Positions 1 through 7,962 of a DNA stretch of 49,921 nt are shown in pieces; position 1 is the stretch's first letter; the number at the start of each line of letters is the position of its first letter. Below the pieces are notes generated by a model. It searched no databases. It saw nothing but the letters and a program-made list of their open reading frames with translations, and was not told the origin of the DNA. The DNA comes from Chloroflexota bacterium (lineage in GTDB: Bacteria; Chloroflexota; Dormibacteria; Dormibacterales; Dormibacteraceae). The translations under genes and the position numbers were made by a program. Where the stretch lies: contig VBFH01000074.1 in NCBI GenBank assembly GCA_005883575.1, forward strand, positions 1-49,921, read 5' to 3'.

Positions 1-391
1 CACTAACTAGCGGTTCTGTCAGAAGCCTGAACCACGCAAAAGAGGTTGCCATCGCTTCCCTTTCAGCGGATGGTGATTGGCCGGGCGAGCTTCGCCGCTT
101 CGACCGTCCGGGCTGTTCGGCGGGGGGCGGGTCTCGCGACGTGAAGTTCGCTGACGAGGACCTTTGTCCGAAGCCTCGCGACCTTTGCGACCTGAAACGC
201 TTCGCCTTCGTCAGAATGTCGGCAATGAACGCTGAAGAACTCGAATGTCGTGAATCTTGCGCTGCTGAAGGCCCTGCCTGAGCGAATGGGAGGCCGTAGT
301 TGAGAGCGCATCTGGAACCGGTACATAGGCAGGCCTTTCAGTTACCTCAGTAGGGGGCTGTGGCCAGCAATGGGCGCGCCCCCCGAAACGG
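1..391. other. Stretch with no supported gene
   Basis: No reading frame here has a ribosome site, protein-like composition or recognisable motif. A 46-codon frame from GTG 141 to TGA 281 on the plus strand reads somewhat protein-like but has no Shine-Dalgarno and is too short to defend. The base composition is visibly less GC-rich than the rest of the window, as is common at an island edge or a decayed region. Confidence 0.5.
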
Positions 392-610
392 CTATCCTTT
401 TGGAGAGGACAGCGGGGCAAGGTGTAATGCTCGGTGTCGCTCTTCCGCGTGTCTGCGTCGTCCGGTCGTTCCGTCCATGTACGACTCGAAATCGTCGATG
501 TCGTCCTCTCGTTCCCAATGCACGTTGACTAGATGGTTTCGCAACTCCACCCAATCCACATGTACAGGCCACGAGGAATCGTGCGTATGGCGAACAGAGA
601 CGTTAGCCAC
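392..610 (-). CDS. Possible small His-rich protein (about 72 aa)
   Basis: The frame is open to 862, but only its last 70 or so residues look like protein. They contain ELRNHLVNVH followed about 20 residues later by RRRHAEERH. This His spacing (HxxxxH, then HxxxxH) resembles the small metal-binding proteins common in actinobacterial phages and islands. The start is unclear: GTG at 610 is used here, without a Shine-Dalgarno. Codons beyond 610 read as low-complexity noise. It lies about 250 nt downstream of the small gene at 859-1044 on the same strand. I do not recognise a named family and assign no function. Confidence 0.35.
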   Translation of the reverse strand: MANVSVRHTHDSSWPVHVDWVELRNHLVNVHWEREDDIDDFESYMDGTTGRRRHAEERHRALHLAPLSSPKG

Positions 611-858
611 GGGCGCTCTGCAGGAATAAGTCAATGACCAAGTTCGGCATGCTAATAACGAGCACGTCAGGGCACTTGGTCGCTCCCCCGTGAGGCGGCT
701 ATCCGGGGGGAGGGTGGCCGAACGACAGCTTTCGTCGCCCGGAACCGCTGGACAGAGCCGAGCTCGGGAAGTCGGGGGAACGTTTGGCGCTGGTCGGGAC
801 GGCCTCCGCCAAGTCTCGTATCCGGCGGCCATAGTTGAGTCTTGCGATACCGGTTGGC

Positions 859-1044
859 TCACGCACCTGCGCCGCCGTCGGCGCCGGCAGCAGCCTCGAG
901 CACGTTGACCTTAGCCTGCAGCCGCTCCTTCTCGTCGCGAGCTGCCAAGAGGATGACCAACTCCTCAAACGAGAGGCAGTCGCCCTCACGCCTCGCGATG
1001 TGATCCTCTAGCCGTCGGACCTCTTCGTGGGTTAGATCTCTCAT
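859..1044 (-). CDS. Small acidic coiled-coil protein (61 aa), unknown function
   Basis: A 61-residue reading frame is preceded by a near-perfect Shine-Dalgarno, GGAGGTGAG abutting the ATG, which is the main reason to call it real. The protein is highly charged: LTHEEVRRLEDHIARR at the N-terminus, FEELVILLAARDEKERLQAK in the middle, then a helix ending in an Ala/Gly tail. It should form one or two amphipathic helices, possibly a coiled coil. No catalytic motif, signal peptide or membrane segment is visible. No family recognised; plausible roles such as an antitoxin-like or small regulatory protein would be guesses. Confidence 0.55.
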   Translation of the reverse strand: MRDLTHEEVRRLEDHIARREGDCLSFEELVILLAARDEKERLQAKVNVLEAAAGADGGAGA

Positions 1045-1258
1045 CTCACCTCCGGCGGTTGCATGGGGCGCTTCTGGTAGCGCCTCGGGAAGGGCTGGCC
1101 GTGCGAGTGCGTCACTCGGCGCTACCGATCATCGTGGCCTGACCCTGTGACCTCGGCATCGAACCCGTGACTGGCTTGCATGACTTGGTGCCCACTTGGA
1201 TGGGGCGGTTTGTCCCCGCTGCGAATAGGCCGTCTCCTGGCGGGGTATCAACAACCAT

Positions 1259-1726
1259 ATGAGCAGCAGTTTTCATGACTTCAACCGCAACCTGATCAAG
1301 GACCTGCGGGCCCACGGCGGCAAGGCCACCAGCGGACCGTTCATGGGGCGCGACGTCCTGATCCTGACCACCAAGGGCGCGAAGTCCAAAGAGGATCGGG
1401 AAAATCCGCTTGTCTACACCCAGGACGACGGCCGAATCGTAATCGTCGCCTCCAAGGGCGGGGCCCCGACCAACCCGTCCTGGTACCACAACCTCAAGGC
1501 ACATCCTCTCGTCACAGTTGAGATGGAAGGCAGGAAGTTCCAGGCTCGCGCAGATGTGATTGACGGCGAGGACTACGAGCGCCTCTACAAGCAGCACGCC
1601 GATATCAACCCCGGGTTCTGGGATTACCGCCAGAAGACGTCGCGCAAGATCCCGGTGGTCGTGCTCGAGCCACTCGACGGCGACAAGCCAGACTTAAGGG
1701 GCAACACCCGCCGAGCAACGGAGTAA
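1259..1726 (+). CDS. Deazaflavin (F420)-dependent nitroreductase-family protein
   Basis: The 155-residue protein matches the DDN family (PF04075) fold: a split beta-barrel with the conserved run GRDVLILTTKGAKSKEDREN, then a VIVASKGGAP strand and the hallmark NPSWYHNLKAHPLVTVEM region around residues 73-90. Family members bind F420 (or FMN) and reduce quinones or nitro compounds at the membrane face. F420 use is family knowledge, not seen directly. No Shine-Dalgarno precedes the ATG; a weak -10-like TATCAA sits 7 nt upstream, which suits a leaderless message. It opens the plus-strand gene block. Confidence 0.85.
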   Translation: MSSSFHDFNRNLIKDLRAHGGKATSGPFMGRDVLILTTKGAKSKEDRENPLVYTQDDGRIVIVASKGGAPTNPSWYHNLKAHPLVTVEMEGRKFQARADVIDGEDYERLYKQHADINPGFWDYRQKTSRKIPVVVLEPLDGDKPDLRGNTRRATE

Positions 1727-1736
1727 CCTTCGCCGG

Positions 1737-2276
1737 GTGCCCGATTTGAGCCATCTCTGGCAGCGTTTCCTGCTCGCCAGCGCCCTCGTTTTCGGCCTCG
1801 CGCTGGGCGTCGCCGCGACCGTGTTCGGCTACAGCAACACAGCCCCAGTCAACCTGGGATGGTCGGTTTTCCACCTCCACGCGATTCCACTGTGGACAGT
1901 AGCCCTCGTTCCCCTCGCCGTCGTCCTCGTCGCGGGCACCGTTTACCACTGGTTCAACAGCCTCCACCACTTCACCGAGCACATGCGCCACCGGCGGCGG
2001 GTCCACGAGCTCGAAGCCGAGGTGAGCTCGCTTCGCAAACACCTGGACGAGCTGCTCCAGATGCCAGACCACTCGGAGGCGACGGTCGTCGCAGTCGGGG
2101 CTGAGCCCGCACCGCCGTCCGCGGTGCTCGAGGCGGCGAGCTCGAACGGCGAGGAAAAGGCGGCCAAGAAGTCGCGCAAGCGTGTCTCGCTGACGATGGA
2201 GTCAGAACCGGAGCCGGCAGCTGTCATCACCGACGGATCTCCGGAGCCCGCCGAAAACTCCACGCCGAAGAGCTGA
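1737..2276 (+). CDS. LapA/DUF1049-like two-helix membrane protein
   Basis: The 179-residue protein starts at GTG 1737. Two hydrophobic segments (about residues 9-31 and 45-68) flank a short loop containing NTAPVNLGWSVFHLHAIPLW, the usual layout of LapA-domain (DUF1049) proteins, where an xxNxxxVxxxF pattern joins the helices. A charged coiled coil follows (about 80-107, HELEAEVSSLRKHLDELL), then a long Ala/Glu/Lys tail likely to be unstructured in the cytoplasm. Its stop overlaps the ATG of the next gene by one base, so the two are translationally coupled. In proteobacteria LapA-type proteins help lipopolysaccharide assembly; the role here is unknown. Confidence 0.7.
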   Translation: MPDLSHLWQRFLLASALVFGLALGVAATVFGYSNTAPVNLGWSVFHLHAIPLWTVALVPLAVVLVAGTVYHWFNSLHHFTEHMRHRRRVHELEAEVSSLRKHLDELLQMPDHSEATVVAVGAEPAPPSAVLEAASSNGEEKAAKKSRKRVSLTMESEPEPAAVITDGSPEPAENSTPKS

Positions 2277-3070
2277 TGGACGACTCGGAACGCCGGGACA
2301 TCAGTGATCGGCGTCGCGCCGGCAGGCTTGTCGTCCCTTCCGAGCAGGCGCCGGCTGATCGGGCGCTGCTCGAGCGCAGCGCCATCGAAGAGCTCAGCCA
2401 CCACGCCGACCCCTGGCGCGTCCTACGGATCCTCTCCGAATTTGTTGAAGGTTTTGACGCACTTAACGAGGTTGGGCCGGCGATCACGGTGTTCGGGTCC
2501 GCCCGCGCGAGCCTGAACGATCCCTACTACAAGGCCGGCGAAGCGCTGGGCGCCGCGCTGGCCAATCGCGGATTCGCGGTCATCACCGGCGGCGGGCCTG
2601 GAATCATGGAGGCGGTCAACAAGGGCTGCCATGAGGCGGGTGGGCTGTCGGTAGGCTGCAACATCGAGCTGCCCCACGAACAGTCGCTCAACAAATACGT
2701 CGACCTCGGCGTCGAGTTCCGCTACTTCTTCGTGCGCAAGAACATGTTCGTCAAGTACGCACGCGGCTTTGTGATCTTTCCCGGCGGGTTCGGCACGCTG
2801 GATGAGCTGTTCGAGTCGCTGACGCTCGCGCAGACCGGCAAGATCGAGCACTTTCCGATCGTGCTTTTCGGGTCGCCGTACTGGCGAGGCCTTCTCGACT
2901 GGCTCAATGAACACGTCCTCTCGGCCGGCGCGATCGCTCCCGAGGACCTCAAGCTCATGACCCTCACCGACGATCCGGAGGAGGCGGCGGAGATGGCGAC
3001 GCGCCCGCTCCCGGTCCAGATCCCCATGCCTCGCGAGCAGACAGGCGAACCCAAGGCGGGCGCCCAATAG
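2276..3070 (+). CDS. LOG-family protein (nucleoside-monophosphate phosphoribohydrolase-like)
   Basis: A Rossmann-like lysine-decarboxylase-fold protein of 264 residues. The defining motifs are intact: GGGPGIMEA at 105-113 and PGGFGTLDE at 169-177, the latter carrying the catalytic Arg/Glu region of cytokinin-activating LOG enzymes. Known members release the base from nucleoside 5'-monophosphates. The first 60 residues form a charged extension (DRRRAGR) typical of the longer actinobacterial and Chloroflexota TIGR00730 proteins. It overlaps the LapA-like gene upstream, and its TAG stop overlaps the likely start of the phospholipase-D gene. Confidence 0.88.
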   Translation: MDDSERRDISDRRRAGRLVVPSEQAPADRALLERSAIEELSHHADPWRVLRILSEFVEGFDALNEVGPAITVFGSARASLNDPYYKAGEALGAALANRGFAVITGGGPGIMEAVNKGCHEAGGLSVGCNIELPHEQSLNKYVDLGVEFRYFFVRKNMFVKYARGFVIFPGGFGTLDELFESLTLAQTGKIEHFPIVLFGSPYWRGLLDWLNEHVLSAGAIAPEDLKLMTLTDDPEEAAEMATRPLPVQIPMPREQTGEPKAGAQ

Positions 3071-4134
3071 CCTCGCTGGACTTCTATTTCCTCACCGACG
3101 GCGGTCAGGCCGCCGACGGGGTGGCACAGCGACTCGCCTCCTTTCTCGACGGCGCGACCAGGGCGCTCGATGTGGCGATCTACGACCTTCGCCTCGAGCA
3201 ATCGCCGGCGGCCACGCTCCTCAACTCCTTCCAGGCAGCGGTCAAGCGCGGCGTCAGCGTCCGCCTGATCTTCAACCAGGACCACTCGCAGGCCATCCCG
3301 GTCCCGCCGCCTCCCGAGATCGACTGGGCGTTCGTCGACCGGCTCAAGGCCGCGGGCGTCCAGACCAAGCCCGTGCCAGGCGTGCCCGACCTGATGCACC
3401 ACAAGTACGCCGTCCGCGATGGGGCCTCGGTGCTTACCGGCTCGACAAACTGGACCAACGACTCCTGGAACCGCGAAGAGAACGTGATGTTCACCGCGGA
3501 CTCGAAAGAGGTCGCGGCCGCCTACGCGATCAACTTCGAGACCCTGTGGGAGAAACCGATCGTCTCCCTCTCGGGTCGGATATCGTCACCATGGTCCGTG
3601 CTCGACGACGGCACCCGCGTGCGGCCTTACTTCTGCCCAGGGCGCGGCCTCAAGCTCGTCCACGCGATGTCGCGCTCGATCGCGTCCGCGAAAAAGCGCA
3701 TACGCGTCTGCTCGCCGGTGATCACCTCAGGTCCCGTGCTGGGCACACTGGCAGAGATGTGCGAGCAGGCGAAGGTCGACATCGGCGGCGTCTACGATGC
3801 GACGCAGATGGATGAGGTCCAGCACCAGTGGTCGAGCCAGGGCGGCGCCGCCTGGAAGATCGGCGCTTTCCACACCATCACCGCGGCGGCGCACTTCGGA
3901 GCCAAGCGTTCGACTCCTTACGCAGTGGGCACGGTCCACGACTTCATGCACGCGAAGATCCTGGTCGCCGACGAGTACCTGTACGTGGGCAGCTTCAACC
4001 TCTCCCACAGCGGGGAGAGCAACGCCGAGAACGTGCTCCAGATCGAGAGCCAGGCCGTCGCCGACCTGTGCGTGTCGTACATCGATCGCGTGGCCGCTCG
4101 CTACGGCGGCGCTCCGGTCCGCATCGCGCCCTGA
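3067..4134 (+). CDS. Phospholipase D-like protein with two HKD motifs
   Basis: Two intact HxKxxxxD motifs are present, HHKYAVRD (near nt 3400) and HAKILVAD (near nt 3950). Each is followed by the expected GSTNWT/GSFNLS segment, so one chain supplies both halves of the active site. Family members hydrolyse phosphodiesters (phospholipids or nucleic acids); which substrate cannot be told. The first canonical start is GTG 3121, but the in-frame codons before it (DFYFLTDGGQAAD) look like the first strand of the fold. A start at ATA 3067, overlapping the LOG stop as ATAG, or at CTG 3076, is therefore more likely. No signal peptide is seen. Confidence 0.85.
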   Translation: MASLDFYFLTDGGQAADGVAQRLASFLDGATRALDVAIYDLRLEQSPAATLLNSFQAAVKRGVSVRLIFNQDHSQAIPVPPPPEIDWAFVDRLKAAGVQTKPVPGVPDLMHHKYAVRDGASVLTGSTNWTNDSWNREENVMFTADSKEVAAAYAINFETLWEKPIVSLSGRISSPWSVLDDGTRVRPYFCPGRGLKLVHAMSRSIASAKKRIRVCSPVITSGPVLGTLAEMCEQAKVDIGGVYDATQMDEVQHQWSSQGGAAWKIGAFHTITAAAHFGAKRSTPYAVGTVHDFMHAKILVADEYLYVGSFNLSHSGESNAENVLQIESQAVADLCVSYIDRVAARYGGAPVRIAP

Positions 4135-5534
4135 GTAGCCGTAGAGGTCGGGTTCTGTGGCTCGGCGCGGCTCTGGCAGCCGTCCTCGCCGTCGTCACGC
4201 TGTGGACCGTGCCGCGACTACAGCCCGCGACCGGCACGCTCGTGGTGATCGCTGCCGGCCGGTCGGCCACGACGCTGCCGCCGTCGGCGCTTATGGTCCG
4301 GCAGGCCGGCGACTCCTGGTCAGCCGTGGGCAGCGTCTCGGGCAGCGTGCCGGCCGCGCCGGATCAGCGCCAGCTCCTCGTCGCGTCCGTGCCGGCCGGG
4401 ACCTACGACGGCGTCCGGCTCGGTGACGCTACGCAACCGGTCGCGATCGCGGTGGTCGCAGGCCAGGTCGAGCCGCTCTTGCTGGGCGTGGAGTCGGGGA
4501 GGCTCATCGCCGGCGCGGTCTACGCCGGGAACGACGACGTCAACCTCGGGCTTGGCGAGCTGGCGGGCAAGTTCATCGCGATGCCGGGTTTCGACCTCAC
4601 CGACCAGTCGGGCCATGCGTTCAACCTGGGCTCGATCGCCGGCAAGGACGTCGTGGTCGCCGCCTTTCACACGACTTGCCACGAGACCTGTCCGCTCTAC
4701 GCGGCGCTGTTTTTCCAGCTGTCGAAGCAGACGAAGGGCACCGTGAGTCTCGTCGAGGTCACCACTGACCCAACCACCGACACCCCCGCGGTTCTGGCCA
4801 CCTACGCCAGGCAGATCGGGGCGACCTGGACGTTTGCGACAGGAACCTCAGCCCAGGTGGCGAGCTTCTGGAAACCGTTTGCGGTCGAGCTGGCGACCGG
4901 CGACACGCATACGTCGACGCTGGCGTTGATCGATCGCCACGGCTATATGCGCCTCGTCTACCGCGGAGTGCCCAAGGTCGGCAGCGAAATCCCGCCATCG
5001 CTCGTGACGTCGCTGAGCGCCCAGGGTTTGAGCGAGCTGGCGTCCGGCGGGGATGGATGGGGCGCACCCGACGTGCTGCAGGCGCTGGGGACGATCGCGC
5101 GCGTGGAGCAGTCACCCGAACCCGCGGGCGGCAAGGCGCCGGACTTTGCCCTCGTCTCGACGGACGGCTCGACCGTGCGGCTCACCGATCTACTCGGAAA
5201 ACCACTCGTGATCAACTTCTGGGCCACCTACTGCCCGCCATGCAAAGCCGAGATGCCGTTGCTGAGCAGGAGCCTGGCCACCCGGCCGGGCGTGACGTTG
5301 GTGTTGATCAACGAGGGCGAAAGCCGCGACGCAGCGCAATCGTTCTTGTCGGGCCTGAAAATCGACCGTCCGGCACTGCTGGACTCCGACCTCAAGGTGG
5401 GCCGAGCGTATGGGCTGTCGGCGCTGCCGATGACGATCTTCGTCCGCTCCGACGGAACCATCGACCGCAAGCAGATCGGCCAGCTCGACCAGCGCGTCCT
5501 GGACGCGGAGCTGTCCAATTTGAGCAGCCAGTAG
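4131..5534 (+). CDS. Membrane-anchored Sco1-TlpA redoxin fusion
   Basis: Two thioredoxin-fold domains sit in tandem after an N-terminal signal anchor (SSRRGR, then a hydrophobic helix) and a beta-rich segment. Domain 1 is Sco1/SenC-like: TCHETCPLY gives the CxxxC copper site, and DTHTSTLALIDRHG gives the third ligand His. Domain 2 is TlpA/ResA-like with WATYCPPCKAEMP (CxxC). Sco proteins load copper into the CuA site of cytochrome oxidase and TlpA-type domains reduce that Sco/CuA site, so the fusion joins both steps outside the membrane. No ATG, GTG or TTG lies at the natural N-terminus: CTG 4131 overlaps the upstream TGA as CTGA and gives a perfect signal anchor; GTG 4068 is an alternative. 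Confidence 0.87.
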   Translation: MSSRRGRVLWLGAALAAVLAVVTLWTVPRLQPATGTLVVIAAGRSATTLPPSALMVRQAGDSWSAVGSVSGSVPAAPDQRQLLVASVPAGTYDGVRLGDATQPVAIAVVAGQVEPLLLGVESGRLIAGAVYAGNDDVNLGLGELAGKFIAMPGFDLTDQSGHAFNLGSIAGKDVVVAAFHTTCHETCPLYAALFFQLSKQTKGTVSLVEVTTDPTTDTPAVLATYARQIGATWTFATGTSAQVASFWKPFAVELATGDTHTSTLALIDRHGYMRLVYRGVPKVGSEIPPSLVTSLSAQGLSELASGGDGWGAPDVLQALGTIARVEQSPEPAGGKAPDFALVSTDGSTVRLTDLLGKPLVINFWATYCPPCKAEMPLLSRSLATRPGVTLVLINEGESRDAAQSFLSGLKIDRPALLDSDLKVGRAYGLSALPMTIFVRSDGTIDRKQIGQLDQRVLDAELSNLSSQ

Positions 5535-5546
5535 ACTGGCTCGCTG

Positions 5547-6458
5547 GTGCTCTCAGTCGGGTTTTTTCGGCGTCTAGCCTTTCTGACCGCGTTCTTCGCC
5601 TACCTCCAGATCGCGCTTGGCGGCGTGGTCCGAGTCTCCGGTTCCGGTCTCGGATGTCCGGACTGGCCGCTGTGCAATGGTCGGCCGTATCCGCCGCCAA
5701 ATGTGCATTCGATCATCGAGTACTCGCATCGGACCGTCGGCACGATCACTGGGGTATTGCTGATCGCGACCGTGATCACCGCCTGGATCGTGTTTCGAAA
5801 TCGCCGCCCTCTCGTCGCGTGGCTGGCCACGGCTTCGCTCGTGGCGATCGCCGCTGAAGGTGCGCTTGGCGCCGTGGTGGTGGTGAACCAGCTCGCGCCC
5901 TGGCTCGTGTTGGTGCACCTCGGCCTGGCGATGGTCATCCTGGGCTGCCTCCTCGCCACGGCCGTGATGGCGCTGCCCTCAAGCGCTGGGATCGCCGATC
6001 GTGGGTTCCGTCGCATGGTCGCGATCGCAGCCGGCGCGACCTACGTGCTCCTGCTCACCGGCTCGACGGTCGTGGCGAGCACAGCCGACGAAGGCTGCCA
6101 CGCGTGGCCTCTGTGCGGCAGCGGCCTGACGCCCGACTTCGCCGGCGCGAACGCGTTCACGATGCTGCATCGGGGCGCTGTGCTCGCGATCGGCTTGCTC
6201 CTGATCTATACGCTGCGTGACGCGATCCGGCGTCCCGAGGTGCGGTGGGTCGCGCTTGCGACTCTGCTCGTTTTCGGTCTCCAGGTCGCGGTCGGCACCG
6301 CCGCCGCGCTCACGGATGCAGGGCTCTTCACCGGAATGCACGTGGCGATCGCGACCCTGGTCTGGGCCGGGATGCTGTCGATCGCCCTGGTGGCGCTACC
6401 GCGAGCCGACCGCGAACCGGCGCTGGCCCACCTCGCCGTAGACCAGCGACCGGCATGA
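5547..6458 (+). CDS. ctaA: Heme A synthase (CtaA/Cox15)
   Basis: An integral membrane protein of 303 residues with eight predicted helices in two four-helix halves. The conserved heme ligands are visible: EYSHRTVG, LVHLGLAM, TMLHRGAV and TGMHVAIA. Paired extracytoplasmic cysteines occur in each half (CPDWPLC and CHAWPLC), as in the Bacillus CtaA type. It oxidises the C8 methyl of heme O to give heme A for aa3 oxidases. The GTG start is supported by the immediate hydrophobic helix; a TAGACT hexamer lies 9 nt upstream. The stop overlaps the ATG of the heme O synthase gene (ATGA). Confidence 0.95.
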   Translation: MLSVGFFRRLAFLTAFFAYLQIALGGVVRVSGSGLGCPDWPLCNGRPYPPPNVHSIIEYSHRTVGTITGVLLIATVITAWIVFRNRRPLVAWLATASLVAIAAEGALGAVVVVNQLAPWLVLVHLGLAMVILGCLLATAVMALPSSAGIADRGFRRMVAIAAGATYVLLLTGSTVVASTADEGCHAWPLCGSGLTPDFAGANAFTMLHRGAVLAIGLLLIYTLRDAIRRPEVRWVALATLLVFGLQVAVGTAAALTDAGLFTGMHVAIATLVWAGMLSIALVALPRADREPALAHLAVDQRPA

Positions 6459-7309
6459 GCCGCCTGCGCGATTACTTCAGCCTGCTCAAGCTCCGGGTCG
6501 TGCTGCTTCTCGATGCAACCGCGGTCGGGGTGATGATCCCCGCCGCGCACGGGCATCCGGGCCTGGTCTCGGTGATGGCGGTGCTCGTCGGTGGCACCTT
6601 CGCCGCCGGCGGCGCCCACGCGATCAACTGCTGGTTCGACCGCGACATCGACGCGGAGATGAACCGGACCCGGCGGCGCCCGCTGCCCAGCGGCCGCATC
6701 CCCGCGTGGCACGCGCTGGTCCTCGGGGTGGTTCTCAACGTGGCCGCATTTGTCGTGCTGTGGGCCGGCGCCAATCTGCTCGCGGCGGTGCTCGCCCTTG
6801 GAGGCACGCTCGTGTACGTGTTCGTGTACACGTTCTGGCTCAAGCGCTTGACGCCCCACAACATCGTCATCGGCGGGGCGGCGGGTGCGATGCCTCCGCT
6901 CGTCGGCTGGGCGGCGGCCACCGGACGCCTCGACCTCACGGCGCTCGCGCTGTTTGGAGTCGTCTTCTTCTGGACGCCGCCGCACTTCTGGGCCCTCGCC
7001 CAGATGCTCAAGAACGACTACGCCCGTGCCCACGTGCCGATGCTGCCGGTGGTGGCAGGAGACCAGTCGGCGAAGCGGCAGAGCCTCGTGTACGCAGTCC
7101 TCACGGCAGCCGTCAGCCTGGTGCCGTTCTTCACCGGCGCAGCCGGGCCCGTCTATCTCGCCGGCGCGATCGTCCTGGGCGCCGGGCTCGTGGGAATCTC
7201 GCTGCTCGATCTCGAGGTCCGCGGCTGGACCCGGCGGTTATGGAGGTACTCGATGATCTACGTGGGGGTGCTCTTTTTCGTCTTCGCCGTCTCTCCATTC
7301 CTGTCGTGA
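6455..7309 (+). CDS. ctaB: Protoheme IX farnesyltransferase (heme O synthase)
   Basis: A UbiA-superfamily polytopic protein of 284 residues. The two Asp-rich prenyl-diphosphate motifs are present: NCWFDRDIDAEMNRT near residue 55, and the second-loop region MLKNDYARAHVPMLPVVAGD near residue 190. They match CtaB/CyoE rather than other UbiA enzymes. It transfers a farnesyl group to heme B. The ATG at 6455 overlaps the ctaA stop as ATGA, so the two heme enzymes are coupled, and the GTGA at its own end couples it to the hydrolase gene. The TPPHFWAL motif is typical of the family. Confidence 0.95.
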   Translation: MSRLRDYFSLLKLRVVLLLDATAVGVMIPAAHGHPGLVSVMAVLVGGTFAAGGAHAINCWFDRDIDAEMNRTRRRPLPSGRIPAWHALVLGVVLNVAAFVVLWAGANLLAAVLALGGTLVYVFVYTFWLKRLTPHNIVIGGAAGAMPPLVGWAAATGRLDLTALALFGVVFFWTPPHFWALAQMLKNDYARAHVPMLPVVAGDQSAKRQSLVYAVLTAAVSLVPFFTGAAGPVYLAGAIVLGAGLVGISLLDLEVRGWTRRLWRYSMIYVGVLFFVFAVSPFLS

Positions 7310-7962
7310 CGCTGGAGATCGTCCGACTTCATCTGGCACACCTCAGCACCCTGAACAACATCCCGGTGCACGGGTTCGTGATCAAGCACCCGCGCGCGGG
7401 GGCGATCCTGGTCGACACTGGCGTTGGATGGGGCAACGACCGGCTGATCCAGGAGTGGAAGGTCGTGAACCGCCACGCCGCCGACGCGCTCGCCGAGCAC
7501 GATCTGAGCCCGGCGGACGTGAAGATCGTCATCAACAGCCACCTCCATTTCGATCACTGTGGGCAGAACGCCGTCTTCAAGCACGCTCCATTCCATATCC
7601 AGCGATCAGAGCTGACGCGGGCTCGAAGGTCGGGCGACGCGGCCGAATGGTTCGACTTTGCAGGTGCTCGCTTCGAGCTGCTCGACGGGGACGCCGAGAT
7701 CGCGGATGGGGTGCGAGTGGTGGCGACGCCGGGCCATACGGTCGGTCACCAGAGCGTCTTCGTCGACACCGCGGACGGGTCGGCGGTGATGATCGGTGAC
7801 GCCGCTTACACGGCTGACATCTACCGTGAGGCTGACAAGGCCGACCTCGCGAAGTGGCCGGGACAGCACGCCAACCGCCGCAGCTGGACGAGGTCGCTGA
7901 AGAAGGTCCACGCCCTGCACCCTCACGCGGTTCACTTCTGCCACGACACGCGCGTCCTCTAG
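7306..7962 (+). CDS. Metallo-beta-lactamase hydrolase, AHL-lactonase-like
   Basis: A 218-residue MBL-fold protein. The zinc motif is HLHFDH at residues 79-84, followed by TPGHTVGHQS and GDAAYT, which supply the third His and bridging Asp. A final conserved His near the C-terminus (AVHFCHDT) completes the site. The sequence pattern resembles N-acyl-homoserine-lactonase-type members, but substrate cannot be inferred; quorum quenching would be speculation. The GTG start overlaps the ctaB stop (GTGA). Its TAG stop directly abuts the GTG of the sulfurtransferase gene, so the run from ctaA through this gene is probably one transcript. Confidence 0.85.
   Translation: MTLEIVRLHLAHLSTLNNIPVHGFVIKHPRAGAILVDTGVGWGNDRLIQEWKVVNRHAADALAEHDLSPADVKIVINSHLHFDHCGQNAVFKHAPFHIQRSELTRARRSGDAAEWFDFAGARFELLDGDAEIADGVRVVATPGHTVGHQSVFVDTADGSAVMIGDAAYTADIYREADKADLAKWPGQHANRRSWTRSLKKVHALHPHAVHFCHDTRVL

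Noticed and set aside
141-281. Small plus-strand frame of 46 codons from GTG 141
   Set aside because: Reads somewhat protein-like but has no ribosome site, no -10 at the leaderless distance and no recognisable motif.
1153-1170. T-arm-like GGGTTCGATGCC on the minus strand, suggestive of a tRNA or tmRNA end
   Set aside because: The flanking bases do not form a 5-bp T stem and no acceptor or anticodon arm can be folded around it.
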